This document shows, piece after piece, positions 24,592-35,899 of a DNA stretch of 64,000 bases. The position numbers and the translations under genes were made by a program. Position 1 is the first letter of the stretch, and every line of letters starts with the position of its first letter. Where the stretch lies: assembly GCA_030267565.1 (NCBI GenBank), contig BRXU01000018.1, positions 806,001 through 870,000 of the forward strand, read 5' to 3'. Under the pieces are notes generated by a model that searched no databases, was not told where the DNA came from, and saw only the letters and a list, made by a program, of their open reading frames with translations. Source of the stretch: Pleodorina starrii. Lineage: Eukaryota > Chlorophyta > Chlorophyceae > Chlamydomonadales > Volvocaceae.

Positions 24592-27500
24592 GGACAGGTG
24601 GAGACGTGGTGACTATTCACCTCCCCACCCCCCCGCTTCCCCGCCCCCCCCCCGCCCCCCCCCCCGCCCCGCCCCTCTCCTCTCACCTCTCCAGTCGCTT
24701 TAGTTTCCTCAGCGTGGTCGACCTGTACGCCTTGTCGTGACAGATGGGGTTGTCCCGCAGGTCCAGCACCACCAGCTGCGGACTGTACTTCTTCATGTTG
24801 TACAGCTCCTGAAGTACCGCATGTACGACAGACAGTACAACACGGTAAACGACCAGAGTGATTGCGGTAGGTACGGTAGGTAGGTTGGGGGGCGCAGCAA
24901 GCGCAGCGGCACCGCGGCGATGCCAGAGGGGGGGGGGGCAGAGGAGCGACGGCGGGCGACGGCGGCAGCAGGCGTGGAGACAGGCAGGCAGGCAGGTTGT
25001 GCCAGTTACCGGTACCTGAATGAATGACGGAACCGTTTCTTGTTACAGTGCAGGGACCCAACAGGACCACCGCTGCTCGCGCAGTCTCCGCACCTGCTGC
25101 TGCTGACACTGCTGACACCGCTGCTTGAAACATCCCCCTCCCCCTGCCTCTCCTCCTACCCGCAACCGCCCCCCTCCCCCGTGGATAACCCCCCATCTCG
25201 GCCTCACCTCTCAACTCTCGCTGCTACCACAACCCCCACCCCCAACACCGTGCTGCTGGCCCTCTGAACCCTCCTCGGCCGCATTCACCCCCCTCCCCTC
25301 CCCTCCCCCACCTCCAGTTTGAGGACTTGGTTGCTGGACAGATCGAGGTGGGTCAGGTTGTAGAGGCCCTTCAGGGAGGCCTCGACCTGGGGGGGGTTGG
25401 GGTTGGGGTTGGGGTTGGGGTTGGGGTTGGGGTTGGGGTTGGGGTTGGGGTTGGGGTTGGGGTTGGGGTTGGGGTTGGGGTTGGGGTTGGGGTTGGGGTT
25501 GGGGTTGAGGGTGGGATTGGGGTTGGCGTTGGGGTTGGGGTTGGGGGTGGGATTGGGATTGGGGTTGGGGCGGGGTAAGAAAAGAGATAGCAGCGAAAGG
25601 GGGGGGGGGGCGTTAGCGGGTGGTAAGGAGGGGCCGGGGAAAGGGTCGAAGGGGGGGGGGGAAGGCGTAGTCGGTTCTGGTTTCCTTTAGTGGGAAATGA
25701 CGTGCATTACTACCGTAATGCAGGAGCATTAGCCACGATTGACACCAGCAATGCGACAATTATGGAGACAACAACTAACCCTGTCCTCCCAGGCGTCCGG
25801 GGGAGGGGGGCCGGGGGGAAGAATGAAAGAGGGGAGGGGTGGCCAGGGAATGAAAGAGGGGAGGGGGGGCCAGGGAATGAACGAGGGGAGGGGGGGCCAG
25901 GGAATGAACGAGGGGAGGGGGGGCCAGGGAATGAACGAGGGGAGGGGGGGCCAGGGAATGAACGAGGGGAGGGGGCTGCAAAGGTTGAGCTAAGACGGTA
26001 AGGGGGGTATGAGTGAGGGGAGGTGTCATGCCGCGAGGGCAAAAGCAGGGGTTGTTAGCAAGGTGCGCCCCTCCAGGGTGTGTCGCACCCCCCCCCTCGC
26101 TGGAGAGCTGGGCGCGAGGAGTGCCGCATCCCAACCCCGAAAAACCCTCCCTACGCCTTTGCCCTTTGCAGACCCGGAAACCTCCCTTGCGCCTTCGCCC
26201 TGCGCCAACCCCTCCCTCCCCCCTCCCTTCCCCCTCCCCTCCCCTCCCCTCCCCCCCCCCCCTCCCCCTCCCCTCCCCTCCCCTCCCCTCCCCTCCCCTC
26301 CCCCTCCCCTCCCCTCCCCCTCCCCTCCCCTCCCCCTCCCCCCTCCCCTCCCCTCCCCTCCCCTCCCCTCCCCTCCCCTCCCCTCCCCTCCCCTCCCCTC
26401 CCCTCCCCTCCCCTCCCCTCCCCTCCCCTCCCCTCCCCTCCCCTCCCCTCCCCTCCCCCTCCCCTCCCCCCCCTCCCCTCCCCTCCCCTCCCCTCCCCTC
26501 CCCTCCCCTCCCCTCCCTCCCCTCCCCTCCCCCTCCCCTCCCCTCCCCTCCCTCCCCTCCCCTCCACTCCCCTCCCCTCCCCTCCCTCCCCTCCCCTCCC
26601 CTCCCCCTCCCCTCCCCTCCCCTCCCCTCCCCTCCCCTCCCTCCCCTCCCCTCCCCCTCCCCTCCCCTCCCCTCCCCTCCCCTCCCCTCCCCCCTCCTGC
26701 CTTGCGTATGCTGTTGTGCCCCAGGTCCAGTGTCCTCAGCTGCGCCAGACCCTCCAGACCCTCCAGACGGGACAGCTCGTTGTAGCACAACACAAGGACC
26801 TGAACGGAGGGAGGGGTGTGTGTATGTGTTGGCGGGGGGAAGGGACGGGGGGGAGGGGGATTTGAAGAGTGAATTTGGAGGGGGAGGGGGAGGGACGGGC
26901 AGAGCTAACCAGCTAAGCCGTCCAGTAGGTGGGGATGGGGATGAGGGAGAGGAGGGGCCGGCGGGGACAGGGAGGGCGGCGGCGTTGGGAGCCCGGGGCT
27001 GGAGGCTCGGGCTGGGGGCTGGTCGGCGAGGGGTTTGGAGTCGCCGGGTCATCGATGGAGAGCTGGGGGGCGGCGCGGCGCGGCACGGTCGCGAGCAGCA
27101 GGCCGTATACAAACGTATCGTCGCACAGCCGCAAAGGGGGTGCCGTACGTATGCCGTACACATGCCGTACACCCCGGTCGGTCGTACCTGCAGGTGCCGT
27201 AGCCCCGCCAGCGCCTCCATCTTCCTCAGTCCCGAGTTGTGCAGATCCAGGCGCACCACAGTGGCTAGCGGGATGCCGCCAACAGCCCTGAGAGGGGGGG
27301 GGAGTGGGAGCGGGGGCGGAGGGGTGTGCGTGTGTGTGCGTGTATGTGTGTGTGTGTGTGGTTGCCTTTGCTCCCCTCCCGCTCCCTCCCTCCCTTCCCT
27401 CTCCCCTTCGCTCTCCCCCCGATGGACCTTTTCCACTGGCCCGCCGTCAGCTCTTTGCCAAGCACAGCCTCATTCGACTGCCCCACTCTGCCCCTCCCTC

Positions 27501-30500
27501 CCCTGCCCCCCCCCGTCCTCCTCCCTATACGTGGATACCCTACTCCTCCTCCTCCCAGCCTCACTTGCTGATCGCCTCCTCCGTCAGTCGGTAGGTCTTG
27601 GTGGCGGGCTGCAGGGAGGGCGGGGCCGCCACCAGCCGCTGCGCCTCCTCCTCCTCGGCTGCCAGGCCGCAACGCAGCAGGGAGGGGTCGGCCTGCAGGG
27701 CCAGCCAGCCCAGCATGGGCCGAGCGAGCGGTCTGGAGGGGAGGGGGCGGGCACGCGGGCGGGGGTGGTGGTGGTGGTGGTGAAGAAGATACCGCAGCTG
27801 GGGCACAGAGGCGGCGTTGGTTGGCAAACGGACCCAGAACTCTGAGCATTACTTAACCCAACGTACGTACCTTTCCCTCGCCCCCCTTCCCCCCTCCCCC
27901 TCTCCCCCTCCCCTCCTCCCCCTTCCCGCTTTCCTTCTCTCTCTCCCGCTCCCTCCTCCTTCCTTCTCCCCCTTCCCACTCCCACTCCCGCTCCCACCGT
28001 ATATCCGCATCCAATGAGTCCAGAATGGCCTGGTGGGTGGCGCTGCTCTGAGCCATCAGCCCACCACCCACTCCTCCTGCTCCGAAACCGAAACCGAAAC
28101 CACTACCGCCAAGGCCGATGCCGGGACCTCCCAGTCCGGCGCACATCTGGAGGTCCAGAGCCAACAGAGAGGAGGCGCCGGCGGCGGAGGCGACGCTAGC
28201 GGCCGGCGGCGGCGGCGGCGCCAGTGGGCTTGAGCTCAGCACCTCGTACGTGAAGTCGACCAGGTACTCGGGCAGCACCAGCACGTTGTTGAATATGTAC
28301 CTGTTTGTTTGTTGGTTGGCGGTTAGTTTGTTTGTTGGTTGGCGGTTAGGTGGTTGGTTGCGGACTGTTGGAATCAGCAGCAGCTGTTGCGGCTGCCAGC
28401 CAACAGCCCCTCCCAGTCGCCAGCGCCCACCCACACACACCCCTCATCTGCCTCCTCCCCCGTTCGGGGCCGCCTCCGCGGCCCTCCAAACCCTTCCTCT
28501 CCCGCTCGGGGTCGCCCCTTCCCTCCCCTCCCTTGCCTTCCCCCCTCCTCGACGCGGCTACCGGTGGTGCTCCCTCAGGACTGTACTGTACTGTACTGTG
28601 CTGGACTGCTTTCGCCTTCGTACGGTATGTCCTCATCACACGCAGCATGCCAGCCTTGGTGCAATCAGCCTGTCAGCTCGCCCACCGCCTTCGGACAGTT
28701 GTTCTAGTCCTCCTCGTCCTGCCCTCCCTGGACCCTCCCTGGACCCTCCCTGGCCCCTCCCTGGCCCCTTTCTGGCCCCTCCCTGGCCCATCCCTGGCCC
28801 ATCCCCACTCCTCCCCACTCCCGGCTACCTCCTCCCCACCCCTCCCCAGTCCTGCTCAGCCCCGCACCCCTGCACCCCCACCCCCTCATCCCCCACCCCC
28901 CACCCCCGCACCCCCCCTCCCCCCACTCACCACAGCTTCTGGCGCATGTCCCCCGGCCGCACCCTGTACACCGCATCCACGTCGGGCCAGGAGGAGGGCA
29001 TGACCCGGCAGCCGCCCTCAACCATAGCATTGTACGACAACTTGCCGTCCTTGCCGTACAGCTTCGTGGGCAGCCCCGTTGACACGTTCGCCGACAGGTC
29101 CTACACGGGGCGGAGGTCGAGGTGTGTGTGTATATGTGTGGAGGGGAGGGGAGGGTTTTGTCGTACAATAAAAGGATGGGAAGGGCGGGAAAAGGGTCTT
29201 CGGCCGGCCCCCAGCCCCGCCCCACTCCCCAGCCCCGCGGGACGCGGGAATCGGTCGCTGCGTTTTTCGTCTTGGTAAGGCTACAGGTATCTTCGGTAAG
29301 CCTTGCTGGGTTCCGGGGCCGCTCGCTAACGTCGTCTCCCTCCCCTCCCCGCTGCGGTACCTTCTTTTTTACTCTCCCCCTCCCTCCCCCAGCCCCGCAC
29401 CACCATCTCCCCCTTCCCCCCCGCCCACTCACGTGCGCCGTACGACCAAGGTACGCCCGCACCACCATCACCCGCCCACGCGCCCGGCCGCCGTCGGGCC
29501 CGGGGCCGCCCCATCCGCCCCCGCTCCCGCCGCCGCCGCCGCCGCGGCCGCCGATGGCTCCCGCCACCGCCGCCGATCCGGAGGCGGCCTGGCCCCCCGC
29601 CGCCCCCGCCGCCGCGGGTGCCGCCGGGTCCAGCGCCGCCGCCAGCCGGTTTCGTTCCGCCAGGAATATCGTATTGGAAACCACCACGGCGCCGTCCAGG
29701 CCCTGGGGTGGCGGGGGGGGGGCGAGGGGAGGGGAGGGGTGGGGAGGGGTGGGTTTGCACGGATAAAGAAAGGGGGTAGATGGTTTAAGAGGTGGGGGTG
29801 GGGGGGGGGCGGGGGATTGATCCCCGTCTTTGATTAAAGACGACACCGGAGCGCAGCGGGGGTGGGATGGGACCAACCCAACCCCTTCCCCTTCCTGGGC
29901 CCTCTGCAACCAGAACCAATTCCGCCCCACCCTATCCGTGGATAATCCCCCTCCCTCTCTCACACGCATCCACGCACACATGCACACACACATCCACACA
30001 CACACAAATAAATTGCCCGACCCCCCCCCCCACCTGCGCCGCCAGCTGCTCCCCCTCCGGCAGCCCCTCCTCCACCGCCATCTCCAGCAGCCCCGGCAGC
30101 CCCGGGTGCTCCCCCAGGAACAGGTACTCCATGTTGCGCTTGTGGGCGGGGTCGGACGTGTCGACACACAGGGAGGACAGGGCGGAGTCGAAGCGGGCGC
30201 GGAGCCAGCGGTTGTGGATGCTTCGGGCAGGGGGAGGGGAGGAGGGCAAGAGGGGTGGCGAGGGGAGGAGCGGCAAAAGGGAGGGGTGGGGGAGCGGGAA
30301 AGGGAGGGAGGCGGGGGGAGTTGGGGGGGGGGGCTGGCTGGAGGGGAGGAGGAGGTGGGCGAAGGGGGAAAGGGAGCGGAGTGGCAGAGGGTCTGTGGGG
30401 CGAGGGAGGTTGCCTGGCGAGCAACAACCGCCCTCCCCCTCGTAAGCGCATGGAGGGAGCTGCTGCTGCTGACGCTGATGCTGCTGTTGCTGATGGTACC

Positions 30501-33500
30501 GTAACTGATACCCTTGATCGCTTGCTGTTACTGATTCGGTTAAGACAGTTGCCGTTGCAGCCGCACGGCGGCGCGCCGTGCCTTGTTGCCTGGCTGCCAA
30601 CGAGACCCGGGGAAAGGGGGGACGGGGTTGGGGGGTTGGGCGCACTCACCGCGTGACCCCGGTGACCTGCATCCCGGTGATCCCCAACTGGGCGGGAAAG
30701 TCCGCGGCGTTGAAGCGAGTGGCCACCAGGTCTGAAAACAGCGGCGGCGGAGGAGGAGCAGGGAGGGGCGGGGGGAACGGAGGGATAAAGGACGAAGACA
30801 TTCCCAATGGGGGATAAGGGAAGAGATCGGGACGGTCCAAAACGGAGCAGGAGTGGGCGCGGGTGTGAGTGTGGGAGGAGGGGGAAGAGGTGCGGGCGCG
30901 GGTGTGGGAAGGGGAGGTGGAGGGGCAGGCTGCCGTGGGAGGGCAAGGCGGGGAGACACGGGGCGAGGGGAGGGGAACAAGCTGGCGACCGTAACCAGCT
31001 GCGGCATGACAGCACCGCGACCGCAACCCTTCCAGTGCTGCCTTTTAGCCGCATTCGCCATCGCCAGCCCGCCTGCCAGCCCGCCTGCCAGCCTCCCTGC
31101 CAGCCCGCTCCAACGCTTCCCTTTTACCCCACCCACCCCACGCCCCCCCACCCACCCCGCCATCCCGTGGGTCCGTTCGCCAACCTCGCCTCCGTCCCTC
31201 CGCTGCGATACCTCCATTACTACTCCTCACCCCCCCTCCCCTCCCCCACCCACCCAGGCACCCCCCCCACCCACCCAGGCACGACGGGTACCACATGTCG
31301 CTGGGCCGCCCCTCCTCCAGCCGAATGTTCCCCGCCGTATCCAGCTCCAACATCATGCGCCCCACCAGCCCCCCCAGCAGTCCGTACACCCGCTCCGAAG
31401 CCGCCTCGAACGCGCCATCCAGCTCCGCCTCCGCCGCCGAGTAGCGAGCCAGCTGGCCCGAGATGCCCGCCAGCTTGGACTCCAATGCGGATACAAGCTG
31501 CTGCTGATGCTGGGAGGGGGTGTCGGAGCCTCCGGCGTCGGCGTCGCCGGCTTCGCCGCCGCCGCCTTCGGCGGAGGCGGCTGCCGCCGCCTCCGCGGCT
31601 TCGCCTGCTCCTCCTGCCCCCGTCGTTCCGAGCAGCTGTTGTTTGAGGTCGTGTATCTCTCGCTCGAGGTCCTTGGCGGCGAGCACCAGCGTGTTCTTGA
31701 GGGGCTGCCGAAGCGCCTGGCGGGCCTGTTGGGGGGGGGGGGAGAGGGGGAGCGCGAGGGGGATGGGACATGGGAGGTATCTTGAGGTGTTTTCAGGTTT
31801 TTTTTGAGGGGAGGGAGGGGCGCTTCAAAAACCCCTCGTGCCGGGTTTCCGCCTGCCCCGTCAACCCCATCATGCACCCACACGCACGCACCACTCTCAC
31901 GCACGCACACATCGCATGCACCCACACAAACACCCACACAAACACACGCACACGCACACCCTCTCACACATACTCCCCCCTCTCACACACACACGCACAC
32001 ACGCCCAGCGCTACGCGCCTGTCGGCCCTCCGCCGCCAGCTTGACTATCTGTCGGGCGTTTCTTCTCAGCGTCTTGACCCGCATGTTGTAGTACATTTGC
32101 TTCTTGAGGAAGGTGGCCTCTGCAAGCGCCTTGGCCTCGTCAGCCAGCAGCAGCGTGTCTAGGCTGGTCAGGCTGGGGGAGGGGGGGGAAGAGTGGGGTG
32201 GAAAGAGGCAGGGGGGAGGGGTGTGTGTGTGTGGGAGGGGGGGGAGAGGGGGATTGGAGGGGGGTGGGAGGGGGGAGGGAGAGGGGTTGGGAGGTTAATG
32301 ATTGCCCCTCCCCCTCGACGGTCGCAAGAGAGATATCGGTCTATCGCCCGTCGGCGCGGGCTGGGCTGCCCCTCCCCCTTCCTCCCCCACCCTCCCTCCC
32401 TCCCCGCAATGCTTCTGGACAACTGGAGGTGCCGCAAGCACATCAGTACCTTCGCAGTACCTCACTCTCAACCCCGTCCCCACCCCCCACCCCACCACCG
32501 CTTCAGCCTGCCTGCTCCTCTGCACTTGTTTGTCTACACAACTCCCACTCCATACTCTTCCATAACCCACTCCCGCTCGGCCCCCATCCCAAGCCCCAGA
32601 GCCCCACCGCCCCCCACTCTGCTCCCCAGCCCCAGCCCCCCCTCAAACTGGACCAGAGATACACAGCCCCACAGCCGCATATCTCACTGCGGCATGACGA
32701 ACAGCACAAATGTCTGGTAGTTGCAGAGCTGGGCCAGAGGGCACTCGCCCCACATGGGGTCCGCGAAGCACAGGTCCATCAGGCGGGGCAGGCAGCCCAG
32801 AGAGCGGAGCTCCTGATGAGTAGGGAGGGGGGTATCCACGTATAAGGGGGGGGGGGAGGGCGGAGGGGTAGAAAATGATACCGCAGCGGAGGGGCGGAGG
32901 GGCGGGAGGGCGGGACAGGGGGGGAGTTGTAGCCAGCAGTGCACCGCGAGCTTGGTACTGGTTGCAGCCCAGCCTGCGGCAGAGCGGTGTGGCGGGAAGG
33001 GGACAATGCGGCGGCCGCATCGCACCGCTGATCGCTTGCCACCCGCCGCGCCCCGCGCCCCCCCTCTCTCCCTGCTCCCTGTTCTCTTACCCTCCCCTCC
33101 CCTTACGCCCTCCCCTGCCGCTACCTTGAATGACCCGATCTTGTTATCCGCCAGGTTGAGATGGGTGATGGAGGTGCATGCGGTGAGGCCGTCCCCCAGG
33201 AAGGCGATGTCGTTGCGGGCCAGGTGCAGCTCCCGCAGCAGCGGCAGGTGGTCCAGACCCGAGATGCGGGAGATGTAGTTGTCGGAGAGCCACAGGACCT
33301 GAGGGTGGGGGTGGGGTGGGGGTGGGGGGGGGGAGCCTGATGCATGTGCGTGTGTGTTTGTGTGTGCGTGTTTGTGTGTGTAATATTGGGTGCGTGGTGC
33401 GGGGGTAAGGAAGGAGACCCGAAGCGAAGTGCAACCGGCAAGCGGTGCCACGCCCCCGGCCGTGTGTGTATATGTGTGCGTGTATGTGTGTGTGTGGGGG

Positions 33501-35308
33501 GGTCCGAGGCTGCGTATGGCTGGGTTGGCGCCGATGCCGGCGGTCCGACGCGGCTCCGCCCCGGTCTCCTCCCCTTCACCGCTGTCGCTGCTGCTGCCGC
33601 CGCCGTTGCTGCCGCCTCCGCAGCCGAGCGCTGACAGGCTGGGGACTGCGGCGCCGGCGCGCCCGCAGCAGCACACCGGCAGTCCCCCGGGAGGCCGGTC
33701 CGTGGGGAGCCAACCAGCCAGCCATGGAGAGCCCAGCGGCTGCCAAGTAGCCGCCTGCCCAAGTAGCAGTTTCCTCACCACCCCACCTCAGCCACGCCGG
33801 CGGTTGGCGGCTGCGCCTGCCTGCGTGATCCGCGCCTTCCCTGCCGTGCACCGCCGGCCCGGGGCCAGCCAGCCAGCCAGCCAACCACCCCGGATCCCAT
33901 TTCCTCCCGGGGAACAAGGCACGTGCGCGCCGGATGCCGGCCAATCACCGAACCGCCTAGCCACGCCGCCCGCCAAGAGGGGCACCGCCTAGCCTCTCCG
34001 CCTCCGCCCCTCCGCCTGCTGCTGTGCCCCTCCACCTGCTGCTCCAGGCCGCGCCGCCATACCCGCGCCTCCATCCCCGCACACCCAACTTCTCCCCCCC
34101 TTCCTCCCCCCCTCCCCCTCTCCCTCCCCCCCTCCCCCCCTCCGCACCTCCCTCCCTCTCTCCCTCCCTCCCTGCCTCCCTCCCTCCGCACCTCCAGCTG
34201 CGTGAGTTTGCTCAGTCCCCGTATTTCGCTGATGTGGTTTGAGTACATGTACAGCTCCTTGAGGCGGTGCAGGCAGTCCAGTCCGTGTATGGAGGTGATC
34301 TCGTTCTCCTGCAGCCACAGCTTCTCGAGCAGCGGACAGCCCTCCAGGCCCCGGATTTCCTTGAGCTCCTGAGGGGGAGCGGGCAGGGGGGCAGGGGGGT
34401 AGGGAGGGGGAGGGAGGGAGGGAGGGAGGGAGGGAGGAGGGGGAAGGGGTCTGGGGATGGGGGAGCGCCCAGCAGGGGCACAGGACGAGCGAGCGCCCGG
34501 GAGGGGGGGGGCGGGAGGGGGTAAGGGGGTGGCGAGGTACAGGCGGCGGGAGGCGTGCGGCAACCGGTGATGCGGGTTGCCGGGCGGTGCGGACCTGGAG
34601 CAGCAGGGGGACAGGCGCCGTCAGCAGGTGGAGGTGAAGGTGGAGGGGGTTTGGGGAGGGTGGGTGGGTGGGAGCTTGTTTAGTGGTTGAGAGTAAGGCG
34701 ATGTGGGCGCGGGTGCGCTGCTCCCGGGGGAAGCAGTGGGGGGTGGGCCGGGGTGGGGGGCGAGTGTGCTGCACCCCTGCCGTGAGCTGTTCGGTTCCGT
34801 GGGGAGCAATCTGACCGCGGCGGGAAGCTGGCGGGTGGTTGTAAACGAATAGGGGAGATGGCTGGGCTGGTGGTTTGTCTTTGGGTCGGTGGGGTTGGTG
34901 GACGGGTGGGAGGAGGGGTGTGCATTCGTGCCCCGGTGGTGTCTGATGGGGGCGGAGGGGGCCTCCCCGCACCTGGTGTATAAGCGCCAGGGTCTTTAGC
35001 GCCGGGAAGTGATGAAGCGCTTCCATCTGCACCCCACAGATGGAAGCGTTAGCTGGGCCTTGCATCTAGCGGGCTTTGGGCGGGCCCTACGCTGACACCT
35101 CCCCCCCCCCTGCCCCACCCGCGGGTAATGGTGCAAGAACATTTCCAGGTGCGTGACCGTGCTGGCCACAGCTGGAAATTGCTCCGGCGGGATCCCATTT
35201 GCCTCCAAGAGCTCCTCCAGCGCTGTGATTTCCAAGGCGGAGTGGGTTTCAAGATGTTGCTAGCATGGCGTTGACCCTAAGCTGTTTCTTACCGTGCGAC
35301 TCAGACAT
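15390..35308 (-). CDS. LRRC9: LRRC9 orthologue, 32 exons, about 1753 aa
   Basis: Large leucine-rich-repeat protein whose distribution tracks cilia. Exons: 35308-35293, 35222-35119, 35026-34973, 34368-34192, 33298-33125, 32812-32688, 32172-32001, 31725-31275, 30731-30650, 30220-30034, 29702-29433, 29100-28931, 28300-27998, 27732-27565, 27287-27188, 26799-26701, 25386-25312, 24808-24687, 24478-24354, 24089-23981, 23423-23277, 23014-22893, 22553-22186, 21531-21334, 20642-20603, 20307-20117, 18478-18425, 17957-17817, 17560-17390, 16784-16436, 16122-15911, 15575-15390. Phases chain throughout. Family landmarks: [10 protein letters not shown]; an N-terminal LRR block; [22 protein letters not shown] before a coiled coil; [31 protein letters not shown]; more LRRs; a glycine-rich tail. 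Human LRRC9 is about 1450 aa; the excess is Ala/Gly inserts. The 16-base first exon with a 70-base intron is inferred. Least certain are the donors of exons 7 and 31, the GC donor of exon 16, and a possibly missing exon between 26 and 27. Confidence 0.93.
18604..19800. repeat. 1.2-kb (G3-8A)n purine tract in an LRRC9 intron
   Basis: Almost only G with single A interruptions on the plus strand; short non-repeat islands occur near 19430-19460. It occupies most of the intron between LRRC9 exons 26 and 27 (18479-20116). Read as protein it gives endless poly-Gly/Arg/Glu on one strand and poly-Pro/Ser/Leu on the other; these are not genes. It has strong potential for G-quadruplex or triplex structures, and assembly of such a tract is unreliable. 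Confidence 0.9.
24539..24592. repeat. (CAGG)n microsatellite in an LRRC9 intron
   Basis: Tandem CAGG/AGGC units with one variant block, in the intron between LRRC9 exons 18 and 19. A shorter CAGG run sits just left of it, at the acceptor of exon 19 (24479-24500). No coding value. Confidence 0.8.
25394..25507. repeat. GGGGTT hexamer array in an LRRC9 intron
   Basis: About nineteen uninterrupted GGGGTT units, followed to 25577 by decayed versions (GGGTTGA, GGATTG, GGCGTT). The unit equals the Tetrahymena-type telomere repeat, whereas volvocalean telomeres are TTTTAGGG or TTTAGGG. It is therefore more likely an expanded simple repeat with G-quadruplex potential than a telomere relic. It begins a few bases from the acceptor of exon 17, so the pre-mRNA carries CCCCAA as its polypyrimidine-like tract. 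Confidence 0.88.
25836..25975. repeat. 27-bp minisatellite in an LRRC9 intron
   Basis: About five head-to-tail copies of a 27-bp unit of the form GGCCAGGGAATGAACGAGGG followed by GAGGGGG. The first copies read GAAAGA instead of GAACGA. There are no spacers, so it is not a CRISPR array. It lies in the same intron as the GGGGTT array and the CCCCT tract. Confidence 0.85.
26216..26697. repeat. (CCCCT)n pyrimidine tract in an LRRC9 intron
   Basis: About 480 bases built only of C and T apart from one A near 26564. It abuts the end of LRRC9 exon 16, so that on the transcribed strand the exon runs straight into a GGGGA purine tract. The long Pro/Leu/Ser open frames across it are artefacts of composition. 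Confidence 0.9.
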
Positions 35309-35899
35309 CATGTTCACAACATATATGTTGATATACTAATAGGAATATAACGGTTATCGAAGCAAAACAGCTGAAGCCGCGGCGTCACATGGCCCAACGT
35401 CGACACGAAATCCTTGGTGGCATTTGTAAGGACAGCACAGATATATATGAGGATCAACAATAAAATGTGTAGGCAAACTGGCACCATGTTCCACTGCCGA
35501 TGAGCCAAAAACAGCATTACAGTACGCGGGACGAGACCGTGCATCCCTTACACCAATAGCAGCCGACACTCCAAAGTTGTTTACTCATTCGAGTGCTTCA
35601 ATTATGCGCCTTCGCTTTGCCGTCAGGTCTCAATGACGGTCCCACGGGACGTAGCTTAGGCCTAGCCAGATAGATACATTCCAAACACCGCTGACCTGCA
35701 ACGCCGCTGCCACCGGAACATGCAACATGGCCGTCGACGTTCCACAACAACGCAGTCCACCACGCACCGTCCCCTGCCACCCGCCACGCAAAGGCCGCAA
35801 ACACGCAGCACCGCAAATTCAGCGCATCGATCGCTCCCCGAACAACCACGCCTGTCGCCCAATCGCACATACATGGCCAACGCCCGCATGCTCCAAACC
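35309..35899. other. Intergenic between LRRC9 start and reductase copy A end
   Basis: Contains the LRRC9 upstream region and the 3' untranslated region of the reductase read on the minus strand. Two TGTAA signals (minus strand) at 35517-35521 and 35548-35552 are plausible polyadenylation signals for the reductase, about 350-380 bases after its stop. The sequence is clearly more AT-rich than the genes. No other gene was seen. Confidence 0.5.

Noticed and set aside
25394..25507. Interstitial telomere
   Set aside because: GGGGTT is not the telomere unit of volvocalean algae and lies inside a well-supported intron.
25397..25690. Poly-Gly-Leu open frame
   Set aside because: Translation of the GGGGTT array only.
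25836..25975. Possible CRISPR-like array
   Set aside because: The 27-bp units are directly adjacent with no unique spacers, in a eukaryotic intron; it is a minisatellite.
26013..27845. Plus-strand frame of about 610 codons, Pro/Leu/Ser-rich
   Set aside because: Antisense to LRRC9 exons and built on the CCCCT tract; composition artefact.
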